Assembly: GCF_003938655.1 (NCBI RefSeq)
Contig: NZ_RJJT01000005.1
Location: 1 to 64,000, forward strand
Reading direction: 5' to 3'
Source of the DNA: Rhizobium pisi
GTDB lineage: Bacteria > Pseudomonadota > Alphaproteobacteria > Rhizobiales > Rhizobiaceae
Length of the DNA stretch: 64,000 nucleotides
The translations under genes were made by a program, and so were the position numbers. Position 1 is the first letter of the stretch, and the number at the start of each line of letters is the position of its first letter. Shown one piece after another: positions 58,601-64,000 of the stretch. The notes beneath the pieces were generated by a model. That model ran no database searches, had not been told where the DNA came from, and saw only the letters and a list, made by a program, of their open reading frames with translations.

Positions 58601-61600
58601 ATTCCAGTCCTCCGTGGCGGGCACGGTCAGCGGTATCCGGTTTTACAAGAGCAGCTTGGATACGGGCACACATACCGGGTCACTCTGGTCAAGCACGGGT
58701 ACGCGACTTGCGACCCTCACCTTCACCAACGAGACTGCGAGCGGCTGGCAGAACGCTTCTTTCACGAGCCCGGTGACGTTGACAGCCGGACAGACCTATA
58801 CGGCATCTTACCATACGAATGTCGGCAACTATTCGACGACCGCCAATTACTTCCTCTCCAATGTGACGAGTGGGCCGCTGACGGCGCCAGCAAGCGGCAA
58901 CGGCGTCTATAACTATGGCAATAGCGCGTTCCCGACGAGCAGCTTCGACCAGACGAACTATTGGGTCGATGTGATGTTCAATCCCTCGAATGCGAACAAC
59001 ACGACGCCGACGGCGGTTGCCGATGCGGGGGATGCGACCGAGAAGGGCGGTGTCGCCAATGGTTCGGGTGGTGTGGTTGCCAGCGGCAACGTGCTGACCA
59101 ACGATACCGATCCGGATGCTGGCGACACCAAGACGGTGAGTGCCGTCAGCTTCGGCGCGACCTCAGGCACGCTCGGTTCAGCGTTGAACGGCACTTATGG
59201 CAGTCTCGTTCTCAATGCATCGGGCACCTATACCTATACGATCAACGAAACCAATTCCGCCGTGCAGGCTCTGCGCCTGTCGACCAACACGCTGAACGAT
59301 GTCTTCAGCTATACGATGCGCGATACCGCCGGGGCCACCGCCACGGCAAATCTGACCGTCACCATCCATGGCGCCAATGACGCGCCGGTGCTGGCCGTCC
59401 AGACGGCGACCCAGAACGCCGCTGTCGGCTCGGCCTTCTCCTACGTGCTGCCGACGACCACCTTCTCCGATGTCGACAGCGGCGAGACGCTGGCCTACGC
59501 GGCAACGGCTGCCGACGGCACCGCACTTCCCAGCTGGCTGAGCTTCAATGCCTCGACGCGGACCTTCTCCGGCACGCCGACGACAGGCGGGACCTATGGC
59601 GTCAAGGTCACGGCAACCGACCTCGGCGGCCTTGCCGCCAACGAGACCTTCAACATTGCCGTGTCGGTGCCCGGCAACACGACGCCGACGGCGGTTGCCG
59701 ATACGGGGGATGCGACCGAGAAGGGTGGTGTCGCCAATGGTTCGGGTGGTGTGGTTGCCAGCGGCAATGTGCTGACCAACGACACCGATCCGGATTCAGG
59801 CGACACCAAGACGGTGAGTGCGGTCAGCTTCGGCGCGACCTCAGGCACACTCGGCTCGGCGCTGAACGGCACTTATGGCAGTCTCGTGCTCAATGCATCG
59901 GGCACCTATACCTATACGATCAACGAGACCAATTCCGCCGTGCAGGCGCTGCGCCTGTCGACCAACACGCTGAACGATGTCTTCAGTTACACGATGCGCG
60001 ATACCGCCGGCACCACCGCCTCGGCAAACCTCACCATCACCATCCATGGCGCCAATGACGCGCCGGTGCTGGCCGTCCAGACGGCGACCCAGAATGCCAC
60101 CGTCGGCTCCGCCTTCTCCTTCGTGGTGCCGACGACGACCTTCACCGATGTCGACAGCGGCGAGACGCTGACCTATTCGGCAACGGCTGCCGACGGCAGT
60201 GCACTTCCCGCCTGGCTTGCCTTCAATGCCTCGACGCGCACCTTCTCCGGCACGCCGACGACAGCAGGCAACTATGGCGTCAAGGTCACGGCAACCGATA
60301 TCGGCGGCCTTGCGGCCAACGAGACCTTCACTATCGCCGCCGCGGCGGGGCCATCGACCTACAGCCTGTTCTCCGCCTCCAGCACGCCGGCCCAGACGAA
60401 CCTCAATGATGGTCAGCAGCTCGAGCTCGGCGTCAAGTTCCAGTCGAACGTCGCCGGTGACATCACCGGCATCAAGTTCTACCGCAGCGCCAACGACAAC
60501 GGCCAGAACGTCGTCGATCTGTGGAGTTCTACGGGCACCAAGCTTGCTTCCGCCACCTTCTCCACCACCACGGCGAGCGGCTGGCAGACGGTGAACTTTA
60601 CGACACCCGTCACCATTGCCGCCAACACCGCCTATGTCGCCTCCTACCACACGACAGGCGCATACGTGGCGACCGCTAATTTCTTCACCGCCGCCGTCAC
60701 CAGCGGTCCGCTGACGGCGACAGCCACCGGCAACGGCGTCTACCGCTATGGCGGCTCTGCCACCGCAGGCATTTTCCCGAATGCCACTTACAGCGCCACC
60801 AATTACTGGACCGATGTGGTCTTCCGCCCCTCGAATGCGAACAACACGACGCCGACGGCGGTTGCCGATGCGGGGGATGCGACCGAGAAGGGCGGTGTCG
60901 CCAATGGTTCGGGTGGTGTGGTTGCCAGCGGCAACGTGCTGACCAACGATACCGATCCGGATGCTGGCGACACCAAGACGGTGAGTGCCGTCAGCTTCGG
61001 CGCGACCTCAGGCACGCTCGGTTCAGCGTTGAACGGCACTTATGGCAGTCTCGTTCTCAATGCATCGGGCACCTATACCTATACGATCAACGAAACCAAT
61101 TCCGCCGTGCAGGCTCTGCGCCTGTCGACCAACACGCTGAACGATGTCTTCAGCTATACGATGCGCGATACCGCCGGGGCCACCGCCACGGCAAATCTGA
61201 CCGTCACCATCCATGGCGCCAATGACGCGCCGGTGCTGGCCGTCCAGACGGCGACCCAGAACGCCGCTGTCGGCTCGGCCTTCTCCTACGTGCTGCCGAC
61301 GACCACCTTCTCCGATGTCGACAGCGGCGAGACGCTGGCCTACGCGGCAACGGCTGCCGACGGCACCGCACTTCCCAGCTGGCTGAGCTTCAATGCCTCG
61401 ACGCGGACCTTCTCCGGCACGCCGACGACAGGCGGGACCTATGGCGTCAAGGTCACGGCAACCGACCTCGGCGGCCTTGCCGCCAACGAGACCTTCAACA
61501 TTGCCGTGTCGGTGCCCGGCAACACGACGCCGACGGCGGTTGCCGATACGGGGGATGCGACCGAGAAGGGTGGTGTCGCCAATGGTTCGGGTGGTGTGGT

Positions 61601-62690
61601 TGCCAGCGGCAATGTGCTGACCAACGACACCGATCCGGATTCAGGCGACACCAAGACGGTGAGTGCGGTCAGCTTCGGCGCGACCTCAGGCACACTCGGC
61701 TCGGCGCTGAACGGCACTTATGGCAGTCTCGTGCTCAATGCATCGGGCACCTATACCTATACGATCAACGAGACCAATTCCGCCGTGCAGGCGCTGCGCC
61801 TGTCGACCAACACGCTGAACGATGTCTTCAGTTACACGATGCGCGATACCGCCGGCACCACCGCCTCGGCAAACCTCACCATCACCATCCATGGCGCCAA
61901 TGACGCGCCGGTGCTGGCCGTCCAGACGGCGACCCAGAATGCCACCGTCGGCTCCGCCTTCTCCTTCGTGGTGCCGACGACGACCTTCACCGATGTCGAC
62001 AGCGGCGAGACGCTGACCTATTCGGCAACGGCTGCCGACGGCAGTGCACTTCCCGCCTGGCTTGCCTTCAATGCCTCGACGCGCACCTTCTCCGGCACGC
62101 CGACGACAGCAGGCAACTATGGCGTCAAGGTCACGGCAACCGATATCGGCGGCCTTGCGGCCAACGAGACCTTCACTATCGCCGCCGCGGCGGGGCCATC
62201 GACCTACAGCCTGTTCTCCGCCTCCAGCACGCCGGCCCAGACGAACCTCAATGATGGTCAGCAGCTCGAGCTCGGCGTCAAGTTCCAGTCGAACGTCGCC
62301 GGTGACATCACCGGCATCAAGTTCTACCGCAGCGCCAACGACAACGGCCAGAACGTCGTCGATCTGTGGAGTTCTACGGGCACCAAGCTTGCTTCCGCCA
62401 CCTTCTCCACCACCACGGCGAGCGGCTGGCAGACGGTGAACTTTACGACACCCGTCACCATTGCCGCCAACACCGCCTATGTCGCCTCCTATCACACGAC
62501 AGGCGCATACGTGGCGACCGACAGCTTCTTCACCACCGCCGTCACCAACGGTCCACTGACGGCGACAGCCACCGGCAATGGCCTCTATGCCTATGGCGGC
62601 TCCGCCACCGCAGGTCTCTTCCCGACCAGCACCTTCAATTCAGCGAACTACTATGCCGATGTGGTCTTCCGACCGCAGCTTGCCGCATGA
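55659..62690 (+). CDS. Giant modular surface/secreted protein with DUF4082, VCBS and Ig-like repeats
   Basis: 2343 residues from ATG 55659 ([21 protein letters not shown]), with GAGAGG upstream. The N-terminus resembles LEPR-XLL-type leaders of large adhesins and has no classical signal peptide. Residues about 1-350 are low-complexity. About 353-850 match the C-terminal domain of N,N-dimethylformamidase large subunits ([42 protein letters not shown]). An Ig-like domain (about 865-950) and a DUF4082 domain (about 956-1105) follow. The rest is two nearly identical 615-residue blocks, each with two VCBS plus cadherin-like/He_PIG pairs and a DUF4082. Acidic and Thr/Ser-rich, Cys-poor in the repeats, as in secreted adhesins. 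The export route is unknown, possibly type I. Confidence 0.85.
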   Translation: MYRNARRWTSRSLLVDSLIPRWFTVGGGGKERPRKPAEPREDSAQLAASVQTATGTNQGALVDDPHKDDPHKDAVLSENDVGQTAGVNGDADGRADDRLVAPPLPDTFTINREMGERSGDLAAASASSAHTPSFAHFAPDADRVAFGAAPSLPRAYAGMSFIGDDPLASYLPQSPAPTASGQDSAAVGGERSHSGKVVILESTPSAQSTAHHAGAALAVGMPYGVCGCGYYTSPTRILDWAHGSGLLQQDGQLPGTKFTDGPDYVSTIKKAIGASVSDPLLDRDVSSFAGWRGTAEWTNSAISNGSLPGGGEMGTGTGTKGKAVLSGSVTTPPQPSAQRSLATQDLAAAAVASNAIVLENQKQGNPESEWGIDTASTNIEGFATDISVDNGNTVSFKINTNSTNYRIDIYRLGYYGGMGARKVTTIQHTGLQTQPNPLRNAATGTVDAGNWAVSASWTVPSDAVSGVYIAKLVRQDGTFGENQIPFIVRDDASHSDIVFQTADETWQAYNGWGGANFYGGNGPATGQGAGRAYALSYNRPIATRDGVGTYAGPQDYLFGAEYAGIYWLEQNGYDVSYMSGLDVDRYGSLLLNHKTYVDAGHDEYWSGQQRTNVEAARDAGVNLMFWSGNEVYWRTRWGNAYSADGTPYRTLISYKETWGPQGVSLDPTNEWTGTFRDPRLSPPAIGGGNPENSLTGQLFKVDDVGGNLASIKVAYDDANLRFWRNTSVANLQPGQTATLTKNYLGYEWDEAPDNGFDPAGLVKLSSTTLPVSTYLLDYGNTTGSANATHNLTLYRAPSGALVFGAGTVYWTWGLSDNHDNEATPTDPRVQQAMVNLLADMGIQPGTLQSGLTATTASSDHVAPTSTITVPATVTAGSTVTISGTAADTGGGVIASVEVSTDNGASWHPATGDENWTYSWVPAIAGTYTIRSRAVDDSINLETPSAGRTVTVTGPTFTSLFGGATPAVVNTDDAASVELGVKFQSSVAGTVSGIRFYKSSLDTGTHTGSLWSSTGTRLATLTFTNETASGWQNASFTSPVTLTAGQTYTASYHTNVGNYSTTANYFLSNVTSGPLTAPASGNGVYNYGNSAFPTSSFDQTNYWVDVMFNPSNANNTTPTAVADAGDATEKGGVANGSGGVVASGNVLTNDTDPDAGDTKTVSAVSFGATSGTLGSALNGTYGSLVLNASGTYTYTINETNSAVQALRLSTNTLNDVFSYTMRDTAGATATANLTVTIHGANDAPVLAVQTATQNAAVGSAFSYVLPTTTFSDVDSGETLAYAATAADGTALPSWLSFNASTRTFSGTPTTGGTYGVKVTATDLGGLAANETFNIAVSVPGNTTPTAVADTGDATEKGGVANGSGGVVASGNVLTNDTDPDSGDTKTVSAVSFGATSGTLGSALNGTYGSLVLNASGTYTYTINETNSAVQALRLSTNTLNDVFSYTMRDTAGTTASANLTITIHGANDAPVLAVQTATQNATVGSAFSFVVPTTTFTDVDSGETLTYSATAADGSALPAWLAFNASTRTFSGTPTTAGNYGVKVTATDIGGLAANETFTIAAAAGPSTYSLFSASSTPAQTNLNDGQQLELGVKFQSNVAGDITGIKFYRSANDNGQNVVDLWSSTGTKLASATFSTTTASGWQTVNFTTPVTIAANTAYVASYHTTGAYVATANFFTAAVTSGPLTATATGNGVYRYGGSATAGIFPNATYSATNYWTDVVFRPSNANNTTPTAVADAGDATEKGGVANGSGGVVASGNVLTNDTDPDAGDTKTVSAVSFGATSGTLGSALNGTYGSLVLNASGTYTYTINETNSAVQALRLSTNTLNDVFSYTMRDTAGATATANLTVTIHGANDAPVLAVQTATQNAAVGSAFSYVLPTTTFSDVDSGETLAYAATAADGTALPSWLSFNASTRTFSGTPTTGGTYGVKVTATDLGGLAANETFNIAVSVPGNTTPTAVADTGDATEKGGVANGSGGVVASGNVLTNDTDPDSGDTKTVSAVSFGATSGTLGSALNGTYGSLVLNASGTYTYTINETNSAVQALRLSTNTLNDVFSYTMRDTAGTTASANLTITIHGANDAPVLAVQTATQNATVGSAFSFVVPTTTFTDVDSGETLTYSATAADGSALPAWLAFNASTRTFSGTPTTAGNYGVKVTATDIGGLAANETFTIAAAAGPSTYSLFSASSTPAQTNLNDGQQLELGVKFQSNVAGDITGIKFYRSANDNGQNVVDLWSSTGTKLASATFSTTTASGWQTVNFTTPVTIAANTAYVASYHTTGAYVATDSFFTTAVTNGPLTATATGNGLYAYGGSATAGLFPTSTFNSANYYADVVFRPQLAA
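58986..60830 (+). repeat. Long tandem repeat, unit 1 (1845 bp)
   Basis: The first of two in-frame 1845-bp units in the giant gene. It contains a lower-order repeat with a period of 678 bp (VCBS plus He_PIG pair, starting near 59001 and again near 59679) and one DUF4082 domain. Confidence 0.9.
60831..62675 (+). repeat. Long tandem repeat, unit 2 (1845 bp)
   Basis: The second unit. By eye it matches unit 1 over its first 1.66 kb without a difference that I found, up to about 62491; the last 180 bases have diverged, giving a distinct C-terminal end to the protein. Confidence 0.9.
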
Positions 62691-62791
62691 CGGATCAAGG
62701 AGGTCGGGAACGGGATCGGAATGAGGCTCATACGACGCAAATGCTCGCCGCGGCGCCGATCGCCCCGCACGTCCACATCCGAGAGGCGTCG

Positions 62792-63976
62792 ATGAGCGGG
62801 ATCGACCGGCTACCCGTGACAGTGCTCACCGGCTTTCTCGGAGCCGGCAAGACGACGCTTCTCAGCCATGTGCTGATGAATCGTCAGGGCCTGCGGGTCG
62901 CCGTCATTGTCAACGATATGAGCGAAGTGAACATAGACGCCAGTCTCATTCGGGACGGCGGCTGCAACCTCTCGCATACGACGGAGACATTGGTCGAGCT
63001 CAGCAATGGCTGCATATGCTGTACCCTGCGCGACGACCTCCTGACGGAAGTGCGGCGACTGGCCGAAGAGGGGCGATACGATTATCTGTTGATCGAGGGG
63101 ACCGGCATTGCCGAGCCATGCCCGATCGCGGCAACCTTTTCCTTCCGTGACGAGAACGGTGTCTCGCTCGCCGATTTCGCCAGCCTCGACACAATGGTCA
63201 CCGTGGTCGACGCTGCAAACCTGTTAGCCGACTATAGCAGTGCCGATCTGCTTGCCGACCGCGGCATGCAGCGTGACGGTGAGGACCGGCGCACACTCAT
63301 CGATCTGCTGGTGGACCAGATCGAGTTTGCCGATGTTGTCGTGATCAACAAGATCTCGGAGGCGAGCGACGAGATCCGCGCTGATGTCCGCAAAATAGTT
63401 GCCGCGCTCAACCCGGATGCGCGTCAGGTGGAGACTGATTTCGGCAAGGTTTCTCTTGAAACCATCCTCAATACAGGCCTCTTCGATGAAGCAAAGGCCG
63501 CCGCGCACCCGCTGTGGCACAAGGAACTGTACAGCCCGGGCGACCATGTCCCGGAAACGGAGGAATACGGAGTATCGAGCTTTATCTATCGCACGAGGCG
63601 TCCCTTCGACCCCATGCGGTTTCGAGCATTCCTGGACGAGCCCTGGCCGGGGGTGATGCGTGCCAAAGGCCACTTCTGGCTTGCCACGCGCCCGCGTCAT
63701 GTGGGCCTGATGTCGGCTGCCGGCGTCCAACGGCGCTGCGAGCCCATGGGACTCTGGTGGGCAGCCGTGCCTCGGCAGGACTGGCCGAACCATCAGCAGT
63801 TTCGTCAGCATCTCGAGAGCCGGTGGGACAGCGCCTGGGGCGACCGTCGGCAGGAGCTCGTGTTCATCGGTGTTGATATGGACGAGACAGGTGTGCGGAC
63901 CGCACTGGACGGATGCCTCGCCAGCGCCGATCCGCGCGACTGGGCCACGCTCGAAGATCCGTTTCCGGCCTGGTAG
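62792..63976 (+). CDS. CobW/COG0523 family GTPase (zinc-type metallochaperone)
   Basis: 394 residues from ATG 62792 ([17 protein letters not shown]), with GAGAGG five bases upstream; earlier ATGs (62687, overlapping the previous stop, and 62741) are possible. Walker [10 protein letters not shown], the metal motif CICC in [15 protein letters not shown], Walker B-type [11 protein letters not shown], and NKI for guanine. The C-terminal CobW_C domain (about 275-385) is present. The family delivers metals, often zinc under Zur control. A Zur box was not recognised upstream. Confidence 0.92.
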   Translation: MSGIDRLPVTVLTGFLGAGKTTLLSHVLMNRQGLRVAVIVNDMSEVNIDASLIRDGGCNLSHTTETLVELSNGCICCTLRDDLLTEVRRLAEEGRYDYLLIEGTGIAEPCPIAATFSFRDENGVSLADFASLDTMVTVVDAANLLADYSSADLLADRGMQRDGEDRRTLIDLLVDQIEFADVVVINKISEASDEIRADVRKIVAALNPDARQVETDFGKVSLETILNTGLFDEAKAAAHPLWHKELYSPGDHVPETEEYGVSSFIYRTRRPFDPMRFRAFLDEPWPGVMRAKGHFWLATRPRHVGLMSAAGVQRRCEPMGLWWAAVPRQDWPNHQQFRQHLESRWDSAWGDRRQELVFIGVDMDETGVRTALDGCLASADPRDWATLEDPFPAW

Positions 63977-64000
63977 CGCGGGCGGCGCAGGACGACGTAA

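Noticed and set aside
59841-60650. 269-codon minus-strand frames, twice (also 61686-62495)
   Set aside because: Gly/Arg-rich antisense shadows of the repeated domains; their duplication only reflects the tandem repeat.
59001-62675. CRISPR-like or tandem DNA repeat array
   Set aside because: The repeats are 678 and 1845 bp, in frame within one gene; they are protein-domain repeats, not CRISPR.

Overview
The window looks like chromosome or large-plasmid DNA of a Rhizobium-group alphaproteobacterium (Rhizobiaceae; the R. leguminosarum/etli type is my best guess). The reasons are the high GC content, a PutA without its own DNA-binding domain next to a separate Lrp-type regulator, two alphaproteobacterial chemoreceptors, a CIRCE-controlled groESL, a DUF2934 protein, and several palindromic intergenic repeats of a kind I associate with rhizobial genomes. 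I saw no tRNA, rRNA, CRISPR array or complete insertion sequence.

Layout. 0-2 kb: a LysR regulator convergent with a 5'-damaged short-chain dehydrogenase. 2-9.5 kb: proline catabolism (putR, a small ORF, putA) and a chemoreceptor with an HBM-like sensor. 9.5-12.9 kb: a small membrane protein, a second LysR, an HPP-CBS membrane protein and two small proteins. 12.9-15.2 kb: groES-groEL with CIRCE. 15.4-17.1 kb: small proteins, including DUF2934 and a ppGpp-hydrolase-like HD protein. 17.2-22.9 kb: a fucoside-use locus (LacI repressor, two matching operators, cytoplasmic GH29 alpha-L-fucosidase, binding protein and two permeases, but no ATPase gene). 23.1-26.2 kb: an orphan sugar-type binding protein paired with a chemoreceptor. 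26.3-27.3 kb: a divergent ABM monooxygenase/MarR pair with palindromic operators.

27.5-55.1 kb is a large surface-polysaccharide locus. One minus-strand operon carries a short ORF, a GT2, two GT4 enzymes, a Wzc-like tyrosine kinase, gmd and fcl. A divergent plus-strand set carries a Wzy-like polymerase, a secreted beta-helix protein, a WecG/TagA-type transferase, an initiating polyprenyl sugar-phosphate transferase, a UDP-glucuronate decarboxylase and a CgeB-like glycosyltransferase. A LuxR-type regulator with a degenerate receiver domain follows. A six-gene operon of tightly overlapping sugar-modification genes comes next (two acyltransferases, an oxidoreductase, two DegT aminotransferases, one epimerase), and then a flippase and an outer-membrane export protein on the minus strand. 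Together these supply GDP-L-fucose, UDP-xylose and at least one N-acylated amino sugar to a Wzx/Wzy-type assembly line. 55.7-62.7 kb encodes a 2343-residue probable surface or secreted protein with a near-perfect 1845-bp internal tandem duplication. The window ends with a CobW-type metal-chaperone GTPase.

The most interesting items are the giant repeat protein beside the polysaccharide export gene, the binding-protein/chemoreceptor pair, the fucoside regulon close to GDP-fucose synthesis genes, and the phosphorylation-dead LuxR regulator inside the polysaccharide locus.
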